Assembly: GCA_002715965.1 (NCBI GenBank)
Contig: PBAL01000092.1
Span: forward strand, 55,132-119,131
Direction of reading: 5' to 3'
Length of the DNA stretch: 64,000 nucleotides
Origin: Verrucomicrobiales bacterium
GTDB lineage: Bacteria; Verrucomicrobiota; Verrucomicrobiia; Limisphaerales; JAYPXF01
The notes beneath the pieces are model-generated. The model saw nothing but the letters and a program-made list of their open reading frames with translations, was not told the origin of the DNA and searched no databases. Position numbers and translations under genes: made by a program. Positions 44,431-52,472 of the stretch are shown in pieces. Position 1 is the first letter of the stretch; every line of letters starts with the position of its first letter.

Positions 44431-46143
44431 CTATTGGACCAGATTCAGGAGGGCGCTTTGCGACTCTGGAGACAGGCCACTGGTAACCAGCCATTGCTCA
44501 GCTGCCTGCCGATCGTGTCGGAAGTAAATTCGTCCTCCTTCAAAGAGTGTTTTCTCACGTAGCGCGTCATCACTCACCGAACCCGCCAGGTTCATCGCGG
44601 CCAGCGGATCTTTGTGCACCATGTCGAGGGCAACTCCGTTGATTGCTCCATCGCGTTCCGGGGAAGGGGGAAGTTGATTCAGATGTTGAGTGGCTTCGTT
44701 CGGGTTGGCATCCCACCACGTATCGAACACGTCGCGATATCCGCGAAGGCGGCTGGCTGGATCTTCGAGCGAGTCAGCCCAACCGATTGCGGACTGAGGG
44801 TCGGTTCGGGCCAGACGGCTGGCGAAGCCGTTCACCGCATGATCGCGCAGTTCGGAATTCTCCATCTCATTGAGATAGCCTGCGGCCGCTTCCGGATCCT
44901 TTATGGCCCAAAGCTCCATGGTTTCATACATGCTCTTGTTGCGGAATTTGGGATCAGTCATCGACTGTGTCCAATCTGCAGCGAGTTGGGGCTCCTTGGG
45001 CGCAAGACGGTGGGCGAATGCGGTGATCGCTTCATCCCTTGCACGGCCTTCATCCATGGACGCGAGATATTCACCGGCAGCAACGGGATCCTTGGCGGTC
45101 CATTCCCAGAGCGCTTCATAGTGCCCGTTGGCCTTTCCCATTCCGTCTTCCAACCCACCCAACCACTTGAGTGCCTCTTCCGGGCTGTTGTTTTTCGCGA
45201 TTTCGTTGGCGACGGACCTGACCGCGATGTTGGTATCCTGCCCGTTGACGATGGACTCCGCCCAGGCAATCGCACCGGCTGGGTCTTCCTGGTATTTGGC
45301 ACGTGCCACACCCGCGAGTGCGCCTGCGCGTTGATTTCCTTCGGGAAGACCTTGTGCCCATTCAATCGCGGTTTCGACTCCGCTGGTTTCGGAAATGGCC
45401 CTGCCCATCGCGGTCAGGATCTCAGTGGCTTGATGTCCCCTGACCTCGCCTGTGCCCACGAGTCGGTTGGTGAGATTCAATGCCCGAGGTAGATCGGACT
45501 CTGCCATGCCCTTGAGTAAACCCAGCGTGAGACGGTGCTTGTCGTGAACCACCTCTTGGCCTTTCTCAAACGCGTCATACCAATCAAGCGCTTGGGAGGG
45601 TTCCTTCGCCGCCCAGCCCTCCAATGCGGCCGACATGGTGTGGGTGCCCCGATGTAATTCAGAACTCATCGCCTCCTCACCGCCAACCTGCCCGAAGGTC
45701 TGGAAGAATCTAACCGTGCCGACGCCCTTGAGCTCGCCAAGCATCTCCCTGGCGTTTGCCATTGTCAGCCCCTTGAGAAGCTGATCGAGCATCTGTTTCC
45801 GAACGTTTGGGTCGCGCTCTTCACGAATCCGCTTTGCGAGGCCTTGGATTTCCTCAGTTGAATAGGTGGCCAGTGTTTCTTCTGGTAGCTGCTCATCCTC
45901 AAGCTGGTCTGGTTTTGCGGTCTTGCTCCCTCTCGATTTGGCGATCGAGGCGGTGTTGTGTGAAGACGCGTTCTTGTTTCTATCGGAATTTCCGGTCTGA
46001 GCATCACGAACTGTTTTGGAAGCGATTTCAGCTTTGGGAGCCGCAACGGCAAACTCGCTGGACGAACGATTCAACTTCAGCGCGAGGACGATAATCCCGA
46101 GGGAGCCGATCGTACATAATGCCACTGATACGCTACGTTTCAT
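44431..46143 (-). CDS. secreted protein of tandem W-x-KDP helical repeats
   Basis: 570 residues from ATG at 46143; an upstream in-frame start at 46380 adds 79 residues without pattern. The N-terminus has a membrane/signal segment (RSVSVALCTIGSLGIIVLAL), followed by a Ser/Lys/Asn-rich linker. From about residue 170 to the end run roughly ten imperfect repeats of 27-36 residues with a shared core: W or A, x, KDP, xAA, x-W/Y, L, x, L/M, E/D, then R-D-x-A-x-x (for example WAIKDPEAAAGYLNEM and WTAKDPVAAGEYLASM). The repeats resemble TPR or Sel1-type helical hairpins common in Verrucomicrobia. A periplasmic or surface protein-binding scaffold is inferred; function unknown. Confidence 0.8.
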   Translation of the reverse strand: MKRSVSVALCTIGSLGIIVLALKLNRSSSEFAVAAPKAEIASKTVRDAQTGNSDRNKNASSHNTASIAKSRGSKTAKPDQLEDEQLPEETLATYSTEEIQGLAKRIREERDPNVRKQMLDQLLKGLTMANAREMLGELKGVGTVRFFQTFGQVGGEEAMSSELHRGTHTMSAALEGWAAKEPSQALDWYDAFEKGQEVVHDKHRLTLGLLKGMAESDLPRALNLTNRLVGTGEVRGHQATEILTAMGRAISETSGVETAIEWAQGLPEGNQRAGALAGVARAKYQEDPAGAIAWAESIVNGQDTNIAVRSVANEIAKNNSPEEALKWLGGLEDGMGKANGHYEALWEWTAKDPVAAGEYLASMDEGRARDEAITAFAHRLAPKEPQLAADWTQSMTDPKFRNKSMYETMELWAIKDPEAAAGYLNEMENSELRDHAVNGFASRLARTDPQSAIGWADSLEDPASRLRGYRDVFDTWWDANPNEATQHLNQLPPSPERDGAINGVALDMVHKDPLAAMNLAGSVSDDALREKTLFEGGRIYFRHDRQAAEQWLVTSGLSPESQSALLNLVQ

Positions 46144-46274
46144 GAACGGCCACAGAGAATACGACCATTCAGCAACGGTGCAAGTCGTGCATGACTCAGC
46201 CGAACCCGAGGCCTGCGTTGTGGCGGCATGTTCCCATTGCCGAGTTCGTGCCAGAAAATGCGGTAACCCAGCCG

Positions 46275-46691
46275 TCAGGGCACGACAACCCGGTAAAACC
46301 GTTTCTGGTCGGCAGCGTATCGATCCAGGGTGATCTCCGTCGAGTTTGGTAAAATCACGTTTGTCGTGAGCGCTGTCCAATGCACCAGGATTGAGGAGGA
46401 TTCAATGATCGCGATCCGGTCGCGGGCTGACGCGAGTCTGAATTTCAGATGAGTTCCAGGCACAAATCGGAGTTCATCCAGCTGTAGGGGGGTGGGCGTG
46501 CCGCCATCGATTGAGAGCGTTATGTCGCCGGACAAGCCGGCGAGACCCGCAACTGCGATATGATATTGTTGGCCGAGCATGGCATTGAAACGCAGTGATG
46601 AAGAGAAGCCCGGCACATCGCTGTCTTCACCCTCGGCAAGCAGCGTCAACGGGAACGATTCAAGGCGAATGTCGCGATCGAAGATCGAGTG
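46275..46691 (-). pseudogene. C-terminal fragment of a large secreted beta-sandwich protein
   Basis: An open frame of about 138 codons with no credible start: an in-frame TGA stands at 46692-46694, and only a TTG at 46647-46649 could initiate. The content looks like the end of a large verrucomicrobial surface protein: SSLRFNAMLGQQYHIAVAGL and GDITLSIDGG, as in pre-peptidase C-terminal-like domains, then a final domain ending DQKRFYRVVVP. The same RFYRV-type ending closes the Calx-beta protein at 38126. The upstream body is absent, so it is probably a deletion remnant. Confidence 0.5.
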
Positions 46692-46850
46692 TCAATGCGC
46701 CGGTCTGCCCGCAACGCCAAGAAGTGAATTTTTGTCTGTCGATCCTGCGTGTTCCTCGATGTCCATTTTCGATTGGATGGTCCGATTGGGCCGGGCATAC
46801 GCACACCTTCGGACTAGCACACCTGTCACTCGACAACTTAATCTTCCGTT

Positions 46851-47780
46851 ATGTCTCATCACGCGTTCATCCGCTTGTTCTACCAGGCAGCCCTGTCGGG
46901 GTGGCTGGCTGGAATTCCGCTCGCGTGCCGTTCTGCCGAGCGCGCTTCGCCGAAGACCGACAAGCCACTTGTCCTCAGAGAAAGTGGAGCGCCAGACCAG
47001 CCCGTGGTCTTTGATGGCAAAGGCATGGTAATCGATCTCGGCATTGATGTGACCGAGCACGCATGGAAGAAGAATGGAGACGTCTGGACTTCGAAGCCGG
47101 GTCTGCTTCCCAAACACGGACTGAAACCGCGCCTCGCCGGACAAACTGCCGGACTTTTTGTGGATGAAATTCCCATCACCATCCCGCGCGACTTGGAAGC
47201 CGAGAAACTTTCTCCGAACCGCAAATCGAGGTGCTACTTCCCGCCGGAAAAGCTTCAGCCTGGCCAAATGGGATACGCGAACGACGGATCCGTCTACTTT
47301 CGCTGGCCAACCGATGCATTGAGGAACAAGCCCCTCTACCTGCCGCCAAAAGCAGGGCTGAACTGCGTTTCAATCGCCTGCTCATATGTCATCGTGAGGA
47401 ACGTAACTGCGATTCGCGCGGGAAATGACGGCTTCAATATTCACGGCGATCGCAGGGGGATTCGCCTTGAAAGCGTGCGCGCGTTTTCAAACGCCGACGA
47501 AGGGATAAGCGCACACGAAACGACGGAGATGGAGGTGGTGGACGCCGAGGTGGCCTGGAACGGATCGGCTGCAGGTGGAGTGGCCGATGTAAGTGATTCC
47601 ATCACGAGCTACCGCCGATGCGTTGTGCATGACAATGCGGGAGCGGCTTTCTATTTCAGCGGGAAACGGCACCGCGTGGCAGACACAACGATCTTCAATC
47701 AGAACAGGACTTTTGCCGTGCAAAAGGGGACGCAGTTTACCTATAGTGATGTGAACATTGCCGGGACCAAGCGTAAATGA
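46851..47780 (+). CDS. right-handed parallel beta-helix protein
   Basis: 309 residues. A short N-terminal segment (HAFIRLFYQAALSGWLAGIP) may be a signal peptide. The body holds beta-helix coils: PVVFDGKGMVIDLG, CVSIACSYVIVRNVTAIRAG, GFNIHGDRRGIRLESVRAF, GISAHETTEMEVVDAEVAW and SSITSYRRCVVHDN-type turns, the layout of pectate-lyase-like and carbohydrate-binding beta-helices. No catalytic residues can be assigned by eye. Its stop overlaps the DUF1501 start downstream (ATGA), so it is the first gene of a coupled three-gene operon and may bind or cleave the polysaccharide handled by cassette 3. Confidence 0.8.
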   Translation: MSHHAFIRLFYQAALSGWLAGIPLACRSAERASPKTDKPLVLRESGAPDQPVVFDGKGMVIDLGIDVTEHAWKKNGDVWTSKPGLLPKHGLKPRLAGQTAGLFVDEIPITIPRDLEAEKLSPNRKSRCYFPPEKLQPGQMGYANDGSVYFRWPTDALRNKPLYLPPKAGLNCVSIACSYVIVRNVTAIRAGNDGFNIHGDRRGIRLESVRAFSNADEGISAHETTEMEVVDAEVAWNGSAAGGVADVSDSITSYRRCVVHDNAGAAFYFSGKRHRVADTTIFNQNRTFAVQKGTQFTYSDVNIAGTKRK

Positions 47781-49207
47781 ACAACCCGCCCCATCATCTC
47801 CATAGCCGGCGTGATTTCCTCGCCACGGCCGCAGGTGGATTCGGAGGCATGGCGCTCTCATCGCTGATGGCCTCTGATATGCAGGCTGTCGTCAGTCATG
47901 CGCCCAAGGCGAACGCCGTGATCCAGATTTTTTGCTCCGGTGGTTTGAGTCACGTCGATACCTGGGATTACAAGCCCGAACTCGAACGCCGCGCAGGAAC
48001 GCCCTTCGATCCTGATGGTAAACTCCAGTTCTTTGCCTCCAAGCCGGGCAATTGTCAGCCGAGCTTTTGGAAGTTTCGCCAGCACGGTCAATCGGGCCTC
48101 TGGCTGAGCGATCTGCTTCCGCGCCTGGCCACCTGCATCGACGACATCGCCTTCGTGTACTCGATGCAGAGCAAGACCGCTCTACACGGACCGGGAAATT
48201 TCATGATGAACACGGGGCAGACCATGCCGGGCTTTCCGAGCATGGGAGCTTGGGTGACCTATGGTCTCGGCAGCAGCAGCGAGAATCTACCCGGCTTTGT
48301 TGTTCTTCCGGATGTGCGTGGATTGCCACCCGGTGGCATCATAAATTGGGGCGCGGGATTTCTGCCGGCCAAACACCAGGCCACCACACTTGATACTTCC
48401 AATGCCGGGCAACCGATTGCTGATTTGTTTCCGCCGAAGGCTTTTCGTGCGGAGACGAAGGCCAGCGATAAGCCCGGTCTGAATTTTCTACAGAAACTCA
48501 ATCAGCTGCACCGCAAGCCACGCGCTGGAAACACCGAACTCGACGCCCGGATCAAGGCTTACGAAATGGCCGCTCGTCTGCAGCTCAGCGCTCCGGAGGT
48601 TTCTGATCTTCGGGGAGAAACGGAGGCGACCAAGAGGCTGTACGACATTGAGAACGAAGCCGCCGGCCCCTTTGGGCGGCAATGCCTGCTCGCACGTCGC
48701 ATGGTCGAACGCGGGGTGCGCTTCGTGCAGATCTATTGCGGCGCGGAAAACACCACCGCGGAAAAAATCCGGCCTAATTGGGACAGTCACGAAGATCTTC
48801 CGCGCGATCATGGTTACTGGGGCGAAATTCTCGATACCGGCGCAGCAGCCTTGCTGAAGGATTTGAAGTCACGCGGGCTCCTCGACCAGACCCTCGTCAT
48901 TTGCACCACTGAATTCGGCCGGCAACCTGCGGCCCAGGGCAAACAAGCCAAGGGCCGCGATCACAACGGCGGAGCGTTCACCGCCTGGATGGCCGGGGGA
49001 GGAGTCAAAGGCGGTGTCGGCTACGGTGCGTCGGACGAGCTCGGCTTCAAGGCCGCGGACAACATCGTTCACAGTTACGAACTGCATGCGACCGCGCTTC
49101 ACCTTCTCGGCCTCGATCACGAAAAACTCACCTGGTACCACAACGGCCTCGAACAACGCCTTACCGGTTTTGAAGGCTACGGCGTCATCCACAAACTTCT
49201 CGCCTGA
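47777..49207 (+). CDS. DUF1501 family Tat-exported protein (cassette 3)
   Basis: 476 residues. Tat motif SRRDFLATAAGGFGG near residues 10-24. Landmarks: QIFCSGGLSHVDTWDYKPEL, SGLWLSDLLPRLATCIDDI, ARRMVERGVRFVQIYCGAE, NWDSHEDLPRDHGYW, ICTTEFGRQPAAQG and GRDHNGGAFTAWMAGGGVKG. It is coupled to the preceding beta-helix gene by an ATGA overlap and is followed one base later by the DUF1549/DUF1553 gene. Here the DUF1501 gene precedes its cytochrome partner, the reverse of cassettes 1 and 2. Confidence 0.93.
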   Translation: MNNPPHHLHSRRDFLATAAGGFGGMALSSLMASDMQAVVSHAPKANAVIQIFCSGGLSHVDTWDYKPELERRAGTPFDPDGKLQFFASKPGNCQPSFWKFRQHGQSGLWLSDLLPRLATCIDDIAFVYSMQSKTALHGPGNFMMNTGQTMPGFPSMGAWVTYGLGSSSENLPGFVVLPDVRGLPPGGIINWGAGFLPAKHQATTLDTSNAGQPIADLFPPKAFRAETKASDKPGLNFLQKLNQLHRKPRAGNTELDARIKAYEMAARLQLSAPEVSDLRGETEATKRLYDIENEAAGPFGRQCLLARRMVERGVRFVQIYCGAENTTAEKIRPNWDSHEDLPRDHGYWGEILDTGAAALLKDLKSRGLLDQTLVICTTEFGRQPAAQGKQAKGRDHNGGAFTAWMAGGGVKGGVGYGASDELGFKAADNIVHSYELHATALHLLGLDHEKLTWYHNGLEQRLTGFEGYGVIHKLLA

Positions 49208-49208
49208 C

Positions 49209-51845
49209 ATGACACGATTTCTTGCCCTCATTCTGGCCGGGTCTATCTGTGCGGAGGCGCTCGCTGATGAGCGACTGGACCACTGGGCGTGGCAACCGCT
49301 GAAGAAAGAGTTCCGTCACAATTCCATCGACGCGTTTCTGAACGATGCGTTGAAGGGCAGAAATCTGACGATGTCTTCCAAGGCAGATCGCCGAACATTG
49401 ATGCGACGGCTTTCCTTTGACCTCCACGGATTGCCGCCGTCGCCGGAAGCGATCAAAAGCTTCACGGAGAACTCCAGCCCGAATGCGTACGCCCAATTGG
49501 TGAACACGCTGCTCGATTCGCCGCACTACGGTGAACGCTACGCCCGGCATTGGCTCGACATAGCTCACTACGCAGACACCCACGGGTTCGAACGCGACAA
49601 GCGCCGTCCTCATGCCTGGCGTTATCGCGACTATGTGATCAAAGCGTTCAATGACGACAAGCCGTACGACCGTTTCCTCCGCGAGCAGATCGCTGGAGAT
49701 GTTCTCTGGCCCAACAAGGACGAAGCGACTGTAGCCACGGGATTTCTTGCTGCAGGTCCTTGGGACTTCGTCGGACAAAAGGAAACCAGAAGCCCGATCC
49801 TTCGGCGATCCGCGCGGGCTCTGGATCTCGACGACATGGTGACTCAGGTAATGACAGCCACGATGGGCATGACCGTGAATTGCGCCCGCTGCCACGATCA
49901 CAAGCTCGATCCGATCACACAGAAGGAATACTACCAGATGACCGCCGTCTTCGCCGGGGTGAAACGCCAAGAGCGCGTCACCAGCGCGAGAGCTCAACGG
50001 GAATACGACAAACAAAAAATCGCCCTGACAAAACAGCGCAACCAGCTCGCCCATCGCATCGGCCGGTTGGAGGGCAGGGGAATCGATCTCGCGGATGTTG
50101 TTGGAGGAGGCAACGGACTGGGCTCGGGCTCCTACGGCAATGGCATTGATCCGCGCAACGCCGTCGTTCAGACCCGCAAGTTCGGCAATCTCGGAAACGT
50201 CACTCCCAACAGGTTTTCCGAATCGAAGTTTCCATTCGTTGACGGTGTCTTCGTTGCGGATGGGACCAATGGCACCGGCCGGATTCCAGTGAGCTCGACC
50301 GGTATCACCGTCACGGGAATTCCCACGACCAGTCGCAGCGCCTGGGATCACATCCGCCATGGCCCGGTCGCAAGCCAGCATTCGCCCACGTTGGACGGAA
50401 CGGACTTCACCAAAGACGGAAATACTTCGCTTGGCATCCACGCCAATGCCGGCATTACTTTTGATCTTGCTGCGATCCGTGAAGCCACCGGTCACAAGGA
50501 ACTGCGCTTTGACTCGCGCGTTGGATACTTTGGAGCCGCGGGCGGATTCCGTGCCGATGTCTGGGTCTTCGTCGATGGAAAGAGCGCCTACTCCCACAAA
50601 CACCTGCAACGCGAGAAGGGACTTCAACAGATTGACATTTCCCTGCCCGAGACGGCTCGTTTTCTTACCCTCCTCGCGACTGACGGTGGAAACAACTACA
50701 GCCACGACCAGATCGGTTTCACCAACCCGAAACTTGCACCTGCGACACCGTCAAACCTCTCTGCTGAAGGTCGCGCGGAGCTGGCACAATTGCGAAAGCA
50801 GGCCAAGGACTTTTCCGCAAAGCTCGAAGCGCTTGGTTCGCCACCGAAGTTCTATGGAGTTATCGCCGAGAAAGAGATGCCGGCGGTTCGCATGCAACGA
50901 CGCGGAAATCCGGAGGCCGAGTTTGGAGATGTCCTCGCTCCAGGCGCAATCGCCGCACTCGCCATGCTGAAGCCCGATCTCGGCAATCTTGGATCATCCG
51001 AGCAGGACCGTCGCAAAGCGCTTGCCAATTGGATCACCCATCCGGGCAACCCGCTCACTGCACGTGTCATCGTCAATCGCCTCTGGCATTGGCATTTCGG
51101 CGAGGGCCTCGTAGATACGCCCAGCGATTTCGGCCTGGGCGGAGGACGCCCCTCGCATCCGGAACTGCTCGACTGGCTAGGCACGAGGCTGGTTGAGAAC
51201 AACTGGTCCCTGAAATCCATGCATCGCCTCATCCTGAACAGTGTTGCCTACCGCCAATCTTCCGCCTATTCCGCGGACGCACCAGGCACTTCGATCGACG
51301 CCAACAACCGCCTGCTTTGGCGGCAGAATGCCCGCCGCATCGAAGCAGAGGCGCTGCGCGATTCCGTATTGTTCGTGAGCGGTAGGCTGAACAACAAACG
51401 CGGAGGTCCAGGCTTTGAAGATTTCCAATACAAGGAGGCTTATGCGCCCGAATACACCTACATCACGGCCGACGAACCCGCGCTGTGGAGACGAAGCATC
51501 TACCGTTACATCGTCCGTACGACGCCCAACCGCTTTCTCACCACCTTGGATTGCCCCGATCCGGCAAACTTCACGCCCAAACGTCTGACGACCACCACGC
51601 CATTGCAGTCGCTCGCGCTCTACAACAATGACTTTATGCTGCGCCAGGCGCGTTACTTTGCGAAGCGGGTTGAGATGGATTCAAACAACCCAAAGACTCA
51701 GGCACGCTCGGCTTTTCAGCATGCGTTCGGGAGAGAGCCCTCTGGCGAAGAAAGCAGCTTGGCCACCCGGTTCATCAGGTCAAAGGGACTTTTCGCCCTG
51801 TGCCGTTCGCTGTTTAACGCGAATGAATTTGTGTATGTGGATTGA
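49209..51845 (+). CDS. secreted DUF1549-DUF1553 protein lacking the PSCyt1 heme domain (cassette 3)
   Basis: 878 residues from ATG at 49209, with a signal peptide (TRFLALILAGSICAEALA); the in-frame upstream start lies inside the DUF1501 gene. DUF1549 begins almost at once (NSIDAFLNDALKG, RRLSFDLHGLPPSPEAIKSF) and contains the only CxxCH (CARCHDHKLDPITQKEYY). A Gly/Asn-rich central insert (about 290-520) contains a beta-sandwich-like segment (FDSRVGYFGAAGGFRADVWV) like an NPCBM module. DUF1553 fills the C-terminal third (ARVIVNRLWHWHFGEGLVDT, TTTPLQSLALYNNDF). Loss of the first heme domain distinguishes it from the partners in cassettes 1 and 2, so it may be mono-heme or work with a separate cytochrome. 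Confidence 0.92.
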   Translation: MTRFLALILAGSICAEALADERLDHWAWQPLKKEFRHNSIDAFLNDALKGRNLTMSSKADRRTLMRRLSFDLHGLPPSPEAIKSFTENSSPNAYAQLVNTLLDSPHYGERYARHWLDIAHYADTHGFERDKRRPHAWRYRDYVIKAFNDDKPYDRFLREQIAGDVLWPNKDEATVATGFLAAGPWDFVGQKETRSPILRRSARALDLDDMVTQVMTATMGMTVNCARCHDHKLDPITQKEYYQMTAVFAGVKRQERVTSARAQREYDKQKIALTKQRNQLAHRIGRLEGRGIDLADVVGGGNGLGSGSYGNGIDPRNAVVQTRKFGNLGNVTPNRFSESKFPFVDGVFVADGTNGTGRIPVSSTGITVTGIPTTSRSAWDHIRHGPVASQHSPTLDGTDFTKDGNTSLGIHANAGITFDLAAIREATGHKELRFDSRVGYFGAAGGFRADVWVFVDGKSAYSHKHLQREKGLQQIDISLPETARFLTLLATDGGNNYSHDQIGFTNPKLAPATPSNLSAEGRAELAQLRKQAKDFSAKLEALGSPPKFYGVIAEKEMPAVRMQRRGNPEAEFGDVLAPGAIAALAMLKPDLGNLGSSEQDRRKALANWITHPGNPLTARVIVNRLWHWHFGEGLVDTPSDFGLGGGRPSHPELLDWLGTRLVENNWSLKSMHRLILNSVAYRQSSAYSADAPGTSIDANNRLLWRQNARRIEAEALRDSVLFVSGRLNNKRGGPGFEDFQYKEAYAPEYTYITADEPALWRRSIYRYIVRTTPNRFLTTLDCPDPANFTPKRLTTTTPLQSLALYNNDFMLRQARYFAKRVEMDSNNPKTQARSAFQHAFGREPSGEESSLATRFIRSKGLFALCRSLFNANEFVYVD

Positions 51846-51891
51846 GACTGGGTGCGGGCTGCCGGTGAAACCTCGAACCGATAAATCTGTC

Positions 51892-52416
51892 ATGAATCTC
51901 ATGAATCGTTTCTCCTTCTCATCGGTCATCTTGTTGTTGGCGCTGCTTCCGACCGCCGATGTCCAAAGCGCGGCAAACGTTCCCCAACTGACGCTTGATC
52001 CGGTGGATGCGAAACGGAAACGAACCGTGCCCATTCGGGTCTACCTCCCGAAATCTGACTCACCACAACCAGTCGTTCTATTCTCGCATGGACTGGGTGG
52101 CTCACGGGACAACAACCCGTATCTGGGAACTCACTGGGCAGCCAACGGCTACGTCGCGGTGTTTATCCAGCATCATGGGAGTGATGACCTGGTCTGGAAA
52201 AATGCCGGCCTTGGGAAAGGATTTGCCGCGCTCAAGAATGCAGCTGGCTATCGCCCGACAATGGATCGCTTCCAGGATGTTCGGTTCAACCTCGATCAGC
52301 TTGAAATCTGGAACGCATACCTTCGGAACAGCCCGAAGTCCAAGGCATGGCTCCAATCCAGCGCTCCTCGCCGGGATTGCAATCTCCCCGCAAAGGACGT
52401 GTGGGAGTGGAAGTGA
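51892..52416 (+). pseudogene. truncated secreted dienelactone-hydrolase-like alpha/beta hydrolase
   Basis: 174 residues. ATG at 51892 (second Met at 51901) starts a signal peptide (FSFSSVILLLALLPTADVQSA). The N-terminal half of an alpha/beta hydrolase follows: RTVPIRVYLPKSDSPQPVVL, FSHGLGGSRDNNPYLGTHWA with the HG oxyanion region, YVAVFIQHHGSDD and FQDVRFNLDQLEIWN. Related proteins then reach the nucleophile elbow (G-x-S-x-G) and run on to 350 or more residues; here the frame degenerates into SPKSKAWLQSSAPRRD and stops. No catalytic Ser, Asp or His is retained, so the product should be inactive. A 3' deletion is the likely cause. Confidence 0.6.
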
Positions 52417-52451
52417 AAACGCAAAAGCGCCATTCATCGCGCCTCAGTTCT

Positions 52452-52472
52452 GCGAGAGTCACCTTCTCTCGC
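52452..52472. terminator. short GC hairpin at convergent gene ends
   Basis: Seven-base arms GCGAGAG and CTCTCGC around TCACCTT, between the stop of the truncated hydrolase and inside the last codons of the pseudocaspase gene. No T-run, so a terminator role is tentative. Confidence 0.3.

Noticed and set aside
49185..50705. 506-codon open frame on - opposite the DUF1549 gene
   Set aside because: The plus strand codes DUF1549 with conserved motifs throughout; the antisense product has no recognisable domain.
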